NCBI RefSeq assembly: GCF_000337775.1
Contig: NZ_AOLQ01000069.1
Location: forward strand, 310,001 to 374,000
Direction: 5' to 3'
DNA from: Haloarcula vallismortis ATCC 29715
Lineage (GTDB): Archaea; Halobacteriota; Halobacteria; Halobacteriales; Haloarculaceae
Length of the DNA: 64,000 nucleotides
A program made the translations under genes and the position numbers. The stretch's first letter is position 1; each line of letters opens with the position of its first letter. The notes beneath the pieces are model-generated. The model was given only the letters and a program-made list of their open reading frames with translations. It did not search any database and was not told where the DNA came from. Of the stretch, positions 45,607-53,696 are shown in pieces.

Positions 45607-46227
45607 ATGAGTGATGGAATTCCGTTTGCCGGGGAGCCAGCGGACTCGCATGAGGCGATAATGCGGGCCACGTTCCGTGCCCTCCGGGAATACGGGTACG
45701 CCGGACTTTCGATACAGCGAATCGCGGACGAGGCAGACCTCAGTAAATCGACGTTCTATCACCACTTCGATGGGAAGGAGGACCTCCTGTTGTCCTTTCA
45801 GGAGTTCATCCTCACGGAGTTTAACCGCATCTTTCAAGTCGAATCGACCGGCGACCCCGAACAGGACATCCAGACGTTTGTCAGTCTCGTTCTCGATGAC
45901 TTTCCCGACTGCGTCGAGACGCCCGAAAAGAACGCCGTACTCGGGTCGTACATCGAGATGCGTGCTCAGGCAGTCCAGAATCCGGAGTTCCGTGAAAAGT
46001 TCACCGAGACGGACGAACTGTTCACCCGACAACTCGTACACATAATCGAGGACGGCATCGAACAGGGGGTCTTCGCCGATGTCAATCCCGAGACGGTCTC
46101 GCGGTTCATGATCACGATACTCGACGGCGTGATTCTTCAGAGCGCGACACGTAATGACAACCCTGTCGCCGAGATTCGGGACACTATCGACGAGTACATC
46201 GAAGAGACGCTGATTCTCGACACTTAG
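45607..46227 (+). CDS. TetR/AcrR family transcriptional regulator
   Basis: 206 residues. The N-terminal helix-turn-helix is canonical: EAIMRATFRALREYGYAG, then LSIQRIADEADLSKSTFYHHFDGKEDLL. The C-terminal helical domain (FQEFILTEFNRIFQVESTG and onward) would bind an unknown ligand and form the dimer. It faces the Ig-repeat/RND exporter operon and two near-identical palindromes sit at the two promoters, so it most likely represses both the exporter and itself until a cargo or stress signal is bound. The stop overlaps that of the convergent HalX gene by 4 bases. Confidence 0.94.
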   Translation: MSDGIPFAGEPADSHEAIMRATFRALREYGYAGLSIQRIADEADLSKSTFYHHFDGKEDLLLSFQEFILTEFNRIFQVESTGDPEQDIQTFVSLVLDDFPDCVETPEKNAVLGSYIEMRAQAVQNPEFREKFTETDELFTRQLVHIIEDGIEQGVFADVNPETVSRFMITILDGVILQSATRNDNPVAEIRDTIDEYIEETLILDT

Positions 46228-46796
46228 CTTCGGCTGATAGACTGGTGCGTCTCCTTTAGCTCCTCGAAATCGTCGTTTTCGGCTTGCAGCACCCACTCCA
46301 GTTCTCTGGCACGCTCTTTCAGCTCCGTGTACTCGGCACTCGATTCCAACTGTGACGCGGACTTGTCCCGTTCCAGCACGGAGAGCTTCGAGGAAATCCG
46401 GAAGTACTCATCGAGTCTATCGTCTTCCTCGGGCCTGTCGAGATGCTGATCGAGCGCCGACAGGAGCGTCGACTGCTCGACCGGCTTCTGGAGGTAGTCG
46501 TCGAAGGGCATCTCCAGAATGTTCAGGTCGGCGTCAACCGCGGTCAGCATAATGATGACACCGTCGTATCCCCGCTCGCGCAGCCGCGACAGCACGTCGT
46601 CCCCGTGTACGTCGGGCATTCGTCGGTCGAGCAACACAGCGTCGAACTTCCGACCGGCTGTGTCGAGTGCCGCCTGGCCACTGTACACGACAGTCGTCTC
46701 GTAGCGCTCGCCGAGCTTCAGAGCCTGCGTGTCTGCGACGTCGTGTTCGTCGTCGACGACGAGCACCCGAGGTGGGCCGCCTCTTGTTCTGGACAC
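46224..46796 (-). CDS. HalX-domain response regulator
   Basis: 190 residues. A receiver domain opens the protein (RVLVVDDEHDVADTQAL) with a canonical phospho-acceptor Asp in VLLDRRMPDVHG and Lys in QKPVEQ. The C-terminal 60 residues are the HalX domain (FRISSKLSVLERDKSASQL and LEWVLQAENDDFEELKE), a helical module of halobacterial regulators; it has no known DNA-binding fold and probably mediates contacts. I chose the GTG at 46796, with GTATATGT (about 46825-46832) at the right distance; an upstream ATG at 46877 is in frame but adds a non-conserved stretch. It is the only stand-alone response regulator here, so it is a candidate partner of the histidine kinases. Confidence 0.85.
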   Translation of the reverse strand: MSRTRGGPPRVLVVDDEHDVADTQALKLGERYETTVVYSGQAALDTAGRKFDAVLLDRRMPDVHGDDVLSRLRERGYDGVIIMLTAVDADLNILEMPFDDYLQKPVEQSTLLSALDQHLDRPEEDDRLDEYFRISSKLSVLERDKSASQLESSAEYTELKERARELEWVLQAENDDFEELKETHQSISRS

Positions 46797-46890
46797 GGTA
46801 TTATACGGCTCTAGAGCTGGCAACTGTATATGTCTTATCGGCAACCGCCTCTCGAAAAGCGTTAACCGATGGCCCATTGAGTATACACCG

Positions 46891-47499
46891 ATGAGCAAGT
46901 CGTCGGCGGACACAGGCGGTCGACACCGTCTTGGCAGCCTCGCGGCCGTAGTCGGGTGGATAGGGGCAGGGGCGGTCGTGCTCGCCACCGTCGCGCTGGT
47001 GGTCCAGTCAGTGTTCTCACTCGGGCTCTCGGAACAGGTCACTGTCGGACTCGGTCTGGCGCTTGGCGGCGGACTGGGCGGCGTTTCCTACCTTCTGGTG
47101 ACTGACTCGCCCGGCGAGATGACCGACGAGACGATGACAGTGTCTGCAGATGCCGAGCAAACACCGGAGCCACAGCCGGTCGACCTTTTCGACGGGCATC
47201 CGGACCCGGTGTTGTACTTCGCCGACGAGGGTCATGGTCCGGTCGTGCGTGCGGCCAACGAGGCCTTCGGGACAGCGTTCGACGTGCCGTCCGACCGGCT
47301 CACCGGGACAGCCCTTTCAGAGGCACTGCTCGTGGCTGGTATCGACGAAGTGGACGCCGAGACGGTCAGCACAGCTGACCTCGATGTCGTCGCCCTCTCG
47401 ACGGCACCTGACGAACCGACGCAGTTTCGACTGCGGACGGCTGGCGCTCCCTCGACCGGCTACCTCCTGCTTACACCGCTGGGGACAGCGGTCGACTGA
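46891..47499 (+). CDS. Membrane protein with C-terminal PAS domain
   Basis: 202 residues. Two membrane helices (AAVVGWIGAGAVVLATVALVV and VGLGLALGGGLGGVSYLLV) are followed by a linker and a PAS fold (FDGHPDPVLYFADEGHGPVV, then RAANEAFGTAFDVPSDRLTG). No kinase, GGDEF or other output domain is attached, so it would signal through a partner protein. The start is the ATG at 46891; it is divergent from the HalX regulator, and the two are the most plausible pair here. The PAS could bind a small ligand or cofactor, but no signature residue is visible. I have low certainty about its ligand, moderate about the fold. Confidence 0.72.
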   Translation: MSKSSADTGGRHRLGSLAAVVGWIGAGAVVLATVALVVQSVFSLGLSEQVTVGLGLALGGGLGGVSYLLVTDSPGEMTDETMTVSADAEQTPEPQPVDLFDGHPDPVLYFADEGHGPVVRAANEAFGTAFDVPSDRLTGTALSEALLVAGIDEVDAETVSTADLDVVALSTAPDEPTQFRLRTAGAPSTGYLLLTPLGTAVD

Positions 47500-47575
47500 A
47501 CGGCCGAACGCCACCCGCACGTCGGCGGCGTAACGGAACTTTAAAGATTCCATCCCGGCGAGATTCTGGATAGGA

Positions 47576-47863
47576 ATGCTCGCGTCACCGCTGCAACTCA
47601 TCGATAGTTTCCTGCTGAACTACACCATCGGTGATGTCCTGTTGCTCGGCTTTGTCGGTGGGCTCGTCGCAATTCTCCCGCAACGGTCGCTCCGGATGCT
47701 GGGACTACATACGATTGCGCTGGGCGCACTGCTCGTGATTACGCCGGCGTCGGCGATGGAACCAAACAGCGGGAGCGTCCTTGCGTCGTCGTTCCAGTAC
47801 AAACTGTTCGGTCTGGTGCTGCTCGTTCTCGCACCGGTGCTGTATGCCGTCGGCCGGCGTTAG
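47576..47863 (+). CDS. Small membrane protein, DUF8006-like
   Basis: 95 residues with three hydrophobic segments: TIGDVLLLGFVGGLVAIL, MLGLHTIALGALLVITPA and FGLVLLVLAPVLYAV. The end (VGRR) is basic. I place it tentatively with DUF8006-type haloarchaeal membrane proteins; function unknown. CTTTAAAG (47540-47547) is about 30 bases before the ATG. Its stop codon shares the tetranucleotide TTAG with the convergent NAD kinase stop, so the genes overlap by 4 bases. Confidence 0.68.
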   Translation: MLASPLQLIDSFLLNYTIGDVLLLGFVGGLVAILPQRSLRMLGLHTIALGALLVITPASAMEPNSGSVLASSFQYKLFGLVLLVLAPVLYAVGRR

Positions 47864-48711
47864 GCCAGCTTGTCCAGTGCGGTGAAAAAGTCAAGCGGAG
47901 GCCCGGCAAGCCGGACCGGTTCGCCCGCACGCGAGATTGTGATTCGCTCCGGCGGAACCACGCTCTTTCTGACTCGTCCGTCACTGACGACGACGCCGCT
48001 GTTGGCGTCCGTGAGTTCGATGCTGACTTCGCTGTCGACGTCGACGACCAGCGGCGGGGTCCCCATCTCGTCCGCCATCCCGGTGATGATGAGGCCGGCC
48101 ACGTCAGGGTGGACGAGCGGGCCGCGTTCGCTGAGGTTGTACGCTGTCGAGCCGGTGGGTGTCGCCACGAGCACGCCGTCGGCGTGGCCGGACGTGTACA
48201 GCGAGTCATCGACGTACACGTCGACTGTGGCCCCGCCGCCGTGACCGCGACGCTCGCCCTGAACGACGACCTCGTTCAGCGCCGGCGAGAGCTCCCAGTC
48301 GTCGCCGCTGGCCTGTAGCCGCGGCTTGGCTCGCGTCCGTGCGCTCCCGGTCTTCTGGATGTGTTCGACCTCCGCGACAACCGTCTCAACGGCTTCCTCA
48401 GGTGCGATAGCGTTCAGAAAGCCGACTTCACCGAGATTGACGCCCAGTATTGGTGTCGACCCCGCGCCGCGGGCCGCGTACAGGAAGGTTCCGTCGCCGC
48501 CGATACTCACGACAAGGTCACAGGCGGACATGTCCTCGACTGGGGCCGAATCCGGCACAGCGGCCTCCCACGCGTCGTGGTCACCCAGCGCCCCGGCAGT
48601 CGTTTGGTCGACGACGACGGCCGCCGACGTGGCGCGCAGTCGGTCACACAGTGTACTCGCAAGCGACATGGCCCGGTCGTTGTCCCGCTGTGCGACGATA
48701 CCGACAGTCAT
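47860..48711 (-). CDS. nadK: NAD(+)/NADH kinase
   Basis: Phosphorylates NAD to NADP using ATP or polyphosphate. The 283 residues match archaeal NadK. The N-terminal domain carries the GGDGT motif at 71-75 (VVSIGGDGTFLYAARG), and NLGEVGFLN is the conserved loop. The C-terminal beta domain has DGVLVATPTGSTAYNLSERG. The start is the ATG at 48711, preceded 27 bases upstream by CATATAAAC (48731-48739); in-frame sequence reading up to 49272 is rejected because it overlaps the KaiC-type gene. NAD biosynthesis (nadABC) lies in the same window at 61-64 kb, though not linked. Confidence 0.95.
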   Translation of the reverse strand: MTVGIVAQRDNDRAMSLASTLCDRLRATSAAVVVDQTTAGALGDHDAWEAAVPDSAPVEDMSACDLVVSIGGDGTFLYAARGAGSTPILGVNLGEVGFLNAIAPEEAVETVVAEVEHIQKTGSARTRAKPRLQASGDDWELSPALNEVVVQGERRGHGGGATVDVYVDDSLYTSGHADGVLVATPTGSTAYNLSERGPLVHPDVAGLIITGMADEMGTPPLVVDVDSEVSIELTDANSGVVVSDGRVRKSVVPPERITISRAGEPVRLAGPPLDFFTALDKLA

Positions 48712-48820
48712 TGCTCGGACCTTCCGGCCAGCCACATATAAACCCTCTTCGACGGCAATTATATCAGTCCCGACGCGTATCCCCTTCCATGGGCCGTTCG
48801 TGTGGCTGGTGGTCGGACGT

Positions 48821-49948
48821 ATGAGCGGGGACGACGAGTCCGACGACGACTGGTTCGAAAGCGCGCTGGACGACGAGAACGGCGACAGCCAACCGAGGGA
48901 CGCCGACGAGACTCCGGTGACAGCAGCAGAGAGCGACGCCGAGGAGTCGGCGCCTGCGGACACTGGGCTGGCTGAGGGTGACAGTGACGACGACAGTAGC
49001 AGTGCTGATAGCAACCCGTTCGGTGACGACGGAAGCGCCGTCGCTGATGCGGACAGTGACAGCAGTCCGTTCGATGACGGCGGCGGCGGTGACCCCTTCA
49101 GCAGCGGTGGGAGTAGCACCGTCGACGCAGAGGCCGACCCCTCCAGCGACGACGGCGGCGGGCTCTTCGACGACGACTTCGCCACCGCCTTCGAGTCTGC
49201 TGGCAGCGGCGACGGTGACAGCGGTAGCGACTTCGAGGAGGAGTTCGAGTCCGACATCCCGCGGGTCGACATCGGTATCGAAGGCCTCGACCAGATGATT
49301 CAGGGTGGGATTCCACAGCGCCACCTCATCGTCACCATCGGTTCGGCCGGAACCGGGAAGACGACGTTCGGACTGCAGTTCCTTCACCATGGCCTCCGGA
49401 ACGGAGAGAGCGCGGTATTTTTGACGCTTGAACAGTCCCACGATGCGATACTGGACACCGCCGGTGACCGCGGCTGGGGATTCGAGGAATACGAAGAACA
49501 GGGGCAGCTAGCGATTGTCGACCTCGACCCGGTCGAGATGGCAAACAGCCTCGACAACATTCGCGGTGAGCTGCCGGCGCTCATCGAGAAGTTCGGCGCT
49601 GACCGACTGGTCCTCGACTCCGTCTCGCTGCTCGAAATGATGTACGACGACCAGTCCCGTCGGCGCACTGAAGTGTTCGATTTCACACGGTCGCTGAAGC
49701 AAGCCGGCGTGACGACGATGCTCGTCTCCGAGGCCAGCGAGAGCAACCCCTTCGCGTCCAGACACGGCATCATCGAATACCTGACCGACGCCGTGTTCAT
49801 CCTGCAGTACGTCCGGTCAGACACCGGCGAGACGCGACTCGCTGTGGAAATCCAGAAGATACGGAACGCGAACCACTCGCGGGAGACGAAGCCCTACGAG
49901 ATAACCAACGACGGTATCTCGGTCTACCAGCAGGCAAACATCTTCTAA
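48821..49948 (+). CDS. KaiC-type ATPase with long acidic N-terminal tail
   Basis: 375 residues. The first 145 are disordered, with Asp/Ser/Glu runs and recurring small hydrophobic clusters (NPFGDD, SPFDDG, DPFSSG and GLFDDDF) that could be docking motifs. The KaiC/RadA-like domain follows: Walker A GSAGTGKTT at 174-182, a catalytic Glu in FLTLEQS near 204 and Walker B in RLVLDSVSLL (262-270). A single KaiC domain of this type is found in archaeal signalling or repair-associated proteins such as FlaH/ArlH-like ATPases; no archaellum genes are nearby. The ATG at 48821 is about 32 bases downstream of the start predicted from a TATATCA box. The stop shares CTAA with the convergent DUF4013 gene. 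Confidence 0.82.
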   Translation: MSGDDESDDDWFESALDDENGDSQPRDADETPVTAAESDAEESAPADTGLAEGDSDDDSSSADSNPFGDDGSAVADADSDSSPFDDGGGGDPFSSGGSSTVDAEADPSSDDGGGLFDDDFATAFESAGSGDGDSGSDFEEEFESDIPRVDIGIEGLDQMIQGGIPQRHLIVTIGSAGTGKTTFGLQFLHHGLRNGESAVFLTLEQSHDAILDTAGDRGWGFEEYEEQGQLAIVDLDPVEMANSLDNIRGELPALIEKFGADRLVLDSVSLLEMMYDDQSRRRTEVFDFTRSLKQAGVTTMLVSEASESNPFASRHGIIEYLTDAVFILQYVRSDTGETRLAVEIQKIRNANHSRETKPYEITNDGISVYQQANIF

Positions 49949-50658
49949 GCCGTCGCCGTCCCGACCGACTCCGGTTCATCCTGCTCGTCGAGGGCCGCGT
50001 TGTAGCCGCCGGCCCAGAGGTCCGTCGCGACGACCAGCACGTAGAAGGTGGCGAACGGACTGAGAACCACGGCGAGGAGTGACCCGAGGAACGGAATCAC
50101 ATTGAGCAAGTTCACCACGACGTTGACGGCGATGAACAGCGCAATCGAGACCAGCCACGGCGTCGCATACTCCGGCGACAGGACCAGCGTCCGCAACGTC
50201 CCGAAGTCGAACCCGGCACCGAAATCGCCGGTACAGGCGAAGTGGATGATGGCCGCCGTCGCCACGTAGCCAAACACCAGCGACAGGACGAATGATATCG
50301 CCAGCCCGCCAAACAAACCGGCCAGACCGGCCCCTGCCCCGGCGCGGGTCCCGGTCGCCATCGCGAACAGGCTGCCGCCGACGGTCACTCCGAACACGAC
50401 CAGCGGGACGAGCATGTACACGATGCTGATGAGCCAGGCCTTGAGCCCGTCGACGAGTAGTTCGCCCCAGTCTTCGAACGCCGGTGGCTGTGTCGCTCCG
50501 TCTGCTCGTTCACCGATTGCCTGAACGAGATAGCCGTACACGAGTATGACAGGGACGACGAGGAACGAGAGAAGGCTGAGGACGCCGCCGATGAGTACAG
50601 TCGTCGTCCAGTCGTCGTCTTCCATGGGATATCTGAGTGTATCTTCGAGCGACTCCAT
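49945..50658 (-). CDS. DUF4013 membrane protein
   Basis: 237 residues and about five hydrophobic segments: TTVLIGGVLSLLSFLVVPVI, LISIVYMLVPLVVFGVTVGG, LAGLFGGLAISFVLSLVFGY, LVSIALFIAVNVVVNLLNV and FLGSLLAVVLSPFATFYVLV. The start MESLEDTLRYPMEDDDWTTT and the layout are those of DUF4013, a haloarchaeal membrane family of unknown function. A CATAATTAG box (50678-50686) sits 25-27 bases upstream. It shares its last four bases with the convergent KaiC-type gene. Confidence 0.85.
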   Translation of the reverse strand: MESLEDTLRYPMEDDDWTTTVLIGGVLSLLSFLVVPVILVYGYLVQAIGERADGATQPPAFEDWGELLVDGLKAWLISIVYMLVPLVVFGVTVGGSLFAMATGTRAGAGAGLAGLFGGLAISFVLSLVFGYVATAAIIHFACTGDFGAGFDFGTLRTLVLSPEYATPWLVSIALFIAVNVVVNLLNVIPFLGSLLAVVLSPFATFYVLVVATDLWAGGYNAALDEQDEPESVGTATA

Positions 50659-50815
50659 GACCCTTGGTCACATTCCTCATAATTAGTTACAGACACCTTG
50701 CCGGGTTATTCGCTCGGCTTACCGCAGGACTGCGATGTGTCGGTCCCAACACGATTGCTCTCACATCGCGCTAGCTTGCGGAACCAATAAATCACAACCG
50801 GGCGACAGGTAGGAT

Positions 50816-51259
50816 ATGGTACTACTCGTTCCCTTCGACGGCTCGGTCCTGTCGAAAGCCGCGCTAACGCGGGCAATGGAGTTCGCAGACTACCGCGAGG
50901 AGGATGTTACTGCACTGTCTGTCATCCCGGACGACGCGGCCTACGCGCGGGAGCGTGGCTGGATCGACGCCGATGAGACATTCGCTGTCGAGACCATCGC
51001 CGACCGGATGCGAGAACAGGCCGAATCGGTCGCCCCGATGGCGTCGTTCCGCTACGAGGTCCCAGAAGACGTAAGCTCGATGGCATCGACGACGACGGAT
51101 ATCACCCGGACAATCAGAGAAGTCGCGCACGACGAAGGGGCCTCAATCGTGTTCATCGGCAGTGAGAACGCCGGACGGGTGTCGACGCCAGTCTGTAGCG
51201 TCGGTTCACCGGTGTCCGAAGACCCGCAGTACGATGTCCATATCGTCCGGCACCCGTAG
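50816..51259 (+). CDS. Universal stress protein, degenerate ATP motif
   Basis: 147 residues of the UspA fold, beginning MVLLVPFDGSVLSKAALTRA. The C-terminal nucleotide motif, canonically GxxGx9G[S/T], is here GSENAGRVSTPVCSVGS, where the second Gly position is Asn and spacing is shifted. It may not bind ATP and could act as a structural or regulatory partner. AACCAATAAATC (50782-50793) lies about 27 bases before the ATG. It is convergent with, and only 2 bases from, the canonical UspA gene on the other strand. Confidence 0.85.
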   Translation: MVLLVPFDGSVLSKAALTRAMEFADYREEDVTALSVIPDDAAYARERGWIDADETFAVETIADRMREQAESVAPMASFRYEVPEDVSSMASTTTDITRTIREVAHDEGASIVFIGSENAGRVSTPVCSVGSPVSEDPQYDVHIVRHP

Positions 51260-51261
51260 CG

Positions 51262-51693
51262 CTATCTGACGACAGTTACGGGGATAGACGCCCTTCTAAC
51301 GACGATCTCAGCGACGCTCCCCAGCAGAATGCGGGACATCCCCGAGCGGCCGTGGCTCCCCATGACTATCTGGCTGATTTCGTGGTCGTCCGCGTACTCC
51401 ACGATGACCTTCGTCGGTCGCCCGACCTCGATGACCCGTTCGACAGACTCGACACCGGTCTCGGTCACTTCTGCTTCAAGCTCGTCGAGCAGGCCCTCTG
51501 CTGTGGCTTTCTGTTTTTCGTACCACTCCTCTGAGAAGGAGGGGATTGATGCCTCCGCGCTGTAGCCGGCCTCTGCGGGGTTGATGACGTGCAAGAGAAC
51601 AATGGTCGCATCCGGATGTTCCTCGGCTGCGAACTCACAGGCTACCGATGCTTGATCTGAACTATCGACCGGAACGAGGATGCGCTTTGCCAT
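51262..51693 (-). CDS. Universal stress protein UspA
   Basis: 143 residues. N terminus MAKRILVPVDSSDQASVACEFAA (start of the UspA fold) and the canonical ATP-binding signature GSHGRSGMSRILLGSVAE near the end. It probably binds ATP and protects cells under stress in the cytosol, but targets are unknown. A GATTCAAACC box lies about 27 bases before the ATG, so its transcript is probably leaderless. It faces the degenerate homologue at 50816 with a 2-base gap between stop codons. Confidence 0.9.
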   Translation of the reverse strand: MAKRILVPVDSSDQASVACEFAAEEHPDATIVLLHVINPAEAGYSAEASIPSFSEEWYEKQKATAEGLLDELEAEVTETGVESVERVIEVGRPTKVIVEYADDHEISQIVMGSHGRSGMSRILLGSVAEIVVRRASIPVTVVR

Positions 51694-51761
51694 ATGCCCA
51701 CTTCCGCTGGGGCCGGTTTGAATCTTCGGCCCGCTGCAATCGATGAGTTAGCCTGTGTCTG

Positions 51762-53609
51762 TCAGTCCCGCCCGTGGCGGGTCACACATGTCGACAGGCC
51801 GATGAGTTCCACCGGCTCGGAGTTGTCAGGTGAGTAGACGACCCGCTGGCCTTTCTCCATGTAGGGGACCTTCGATTCCAGATTGCTGGGGATGTTCACC
51901 GCCGAAATTGCGTCTTCGTCGCCGAGATTGAGCACCATCGTCGTGTTGATCTGCTTGAACACCGGGTCAGCGATGTCCTGTGGGTCCTGCGTGATGAGAT
52001 ACAGGCCCAGACGCTCCTTTCGGCCCTGTTTGGCGGCCTCGGTGAATTTCCCGATGACCTTGCGGCCCTGGACGCTGTCGGCGTCGGTGAGGAAGTTGTG
52101 GGCCTCGTCCATCCCGAGCACGAGCGGCGTCTCCTTGATGCGGTCGTAGTCCGGGTCGTTCGAGAGCTTCTGGTCGATGAGCAGGCTGGAGACGGCCAGC
52201 ACGATTGTCGATGCCGTCCGTGAGTCCGTGATGTGGTACGTCGGGATGACCGTCAGGCCGCCGTCGCGGACGAACTGCGATATCTGGTCTGTAATCGGGC
52301 GGGCGTCCTGGTCGAAGACGGCCCCGAATCCCTGGACGCGGCGCTTGACTGCGTCGAACGTGGCCTCGTGGACGTCGCCCGCTTCGTCAAGTTCCTCCTT
52401 GAGCGCGGGGTCCCCGAGGAAGGTCCGGAAGTCGCTGTACGTGCCGCCCTCGCCGTATTCGCGCTTAAATCGCGGAAGCAGCGTGTTCACCAGCGCGCCG
52501 TACTGGTTGTCGTTCAGGCTCGAGCCGGCGATGAGCCAGGGGTTGTCGTGGACGAGCGAGAACGGGATGGTGAACTCCACCTGCTCGGCGCGGTGGTGGC
52601 TAGCGTTGTAGTCGGCCCCGGCCACCTTCGGGACGAACGCGATGGTGTTGTCGTGGCCGCCGTAGGCGACGCCTTCCCGCTCACAGCGGCGTTCGAACTC
52701 GTCGGTCATCGCGGGGTTGTCGTCGTGCATCTGGGCGTACTCGTCCTGAGGGTCGAACTGGACCACGGCGAGTTCGGGCGTCCGACCGTCGCCCATCTCG
52801 TAGGTCCGGCCGAGATACTGCCGCAGGACGTTCTTGGAACTGTGGGTCTTCCCCGACCCGGTCCCGCCCGCGACGAGGGTGTGCCGGAACACGAGCGGGT
52901 CGCCGGCGTCGTAGTCGTCTTTCAGCCGGTAGTCGATGGTCGGCGGCTCGGCGGCTGTCCGGACCTTCTCGCCACCGACAGCGAGATGGCCCAGGAAGAC
53001 GCCGTCCTCCGGAATCTTCAGGCCGGTCTTGATCTCGGATTTGTCGGTGGCCTCCCGGACGACGGTTTCGGGCTTGGGCACCCGGTCGGTCATCCGTCGT
53101 TTGAGTTCGCCGCCGTCGGAGTAGAGCACCGCGACCGGCTCCAGCTCCGCGATGAACTTGAAATCCCGCTCGTCGATGCCCCGCTCGCGCATCGCCCGCC
53201 GGGCGTGGATTTCCGTCGCGTCGTCGGCGTGGAATTCCTGTGCGTACTCCAGGGCCTTGATGCGACAGAACAGGCGTTCTCCCCCTGGATATGGGACGAG
53301 CAGATACGTGCCGATACGCAGGCGCGAGCGGTTCCGCGCGGTGACATACGCCCGAAGAACCGTTTCCTCCGCTTCCTCGCTGATCCGGAGGCCGTTCGCC
53401 GCCGAAAGGACACCGAGACCGGTGTCTGTTCCGGCCGGTGTCACGTCCATATCTTCGAAGTCGTCGTCTACAGATTGTGTCGGGTCTGTGCCCCCCGACG
53501 CGTCGACAGCTCGGTCGCCGTCGTCGGTCGTCGCAGCCGAATCGGCGGCCTCGCTCTCGGCCGCCGCGTCGTCGCCGTCGAAATCAGTGAAATCCCCGAG
53601 GTCGGACAT
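51762..53609 (-). CDS. herA: HerA-type DNA translocase/helicase ATPase
   Basis: 615 residues. A hexameric FtsK-like ATPase that with NurA and Mre11-Rad50 processes DNA ends. The acidic N-terminal 60 residues are a halophile extension; the HAS-barrel domain follows (RLRIGTYLLVPYPGGERLFC). Walker A GGTGSGKT is at 248-255 and Walker B in LVLGMDEAHNF near 500. The C-terminal VPYMEKGQRVVYSPD is typical of the family. In many archaea HerA and NurA are adjacent; here nurA is 2 kb away on the same strand with other genes between. No neighbour overlaps it. Confidence 0.9.
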   Translation of the reverse strand: MSDLGDFTDFDGDDAAAESEAADSAATTDDGDRAVDASGGTDPTQSVDDDFEDMDVTPAGTDTGLGVLSAANGLRISEEAEETVLRAYVTARNRSRLRIGTYLLVPYPGGERLFCRIKALEYAQEFHADDATEIHARRAMRERGIDERDFKFIAELEPVAVLYSDGGELKRRMTDRVPKPETVVREATDKSEIKTGLKIPEDGVFLGHLAVGGEKVRTAAEPPTIDYRLKDDYDAGDPLVFRHTLVAGGTGSGKTHSSKNVLRQYLGRTYEMGDGRTPELAVVQFDPQDEYAQMHDDNPAMTDEFERRCEREGVAYGGHDNTIAFVPKVAGADYNASHHRAEQVEFTIPFSLVHDNPWLIAGSSLNDNQYGALVNTLLPRFKREYGEGGTYSDFRTFLGDPALKEELDEAGDVHEATFDAVKRRVQGFGAVFDQDARPITDQISQFVRDGGLTVIPTYHITDSRTASTIVLAVSSLLIDQKLSNDPDYDRIKETPLVLGMDEAHNFLTDADSVQGRKVIGKFTEAAKQGRKERLGLYLITQDPQDIADPVFKQINTTMVLNLGDEDAISAVNIPSNLESKVPYMEKGQRVVYSPDNSEPVELIGLSTCVTRHGRD

Positions 53610-53696
53610 ACCCCAGTTCAGGGTAGCCGGGGATTAACACCTTTCCCCGGCAGCATGAATGTGAAACCTTACCCGGGTGGCTGTCAACGAACGCAT

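Noticed and set aside
52233-53696. Long upstream extension of the EEP gene
   Set aside because: It is antisense to herA. The conserved EEP start and a plausible ATG lie at 53697.
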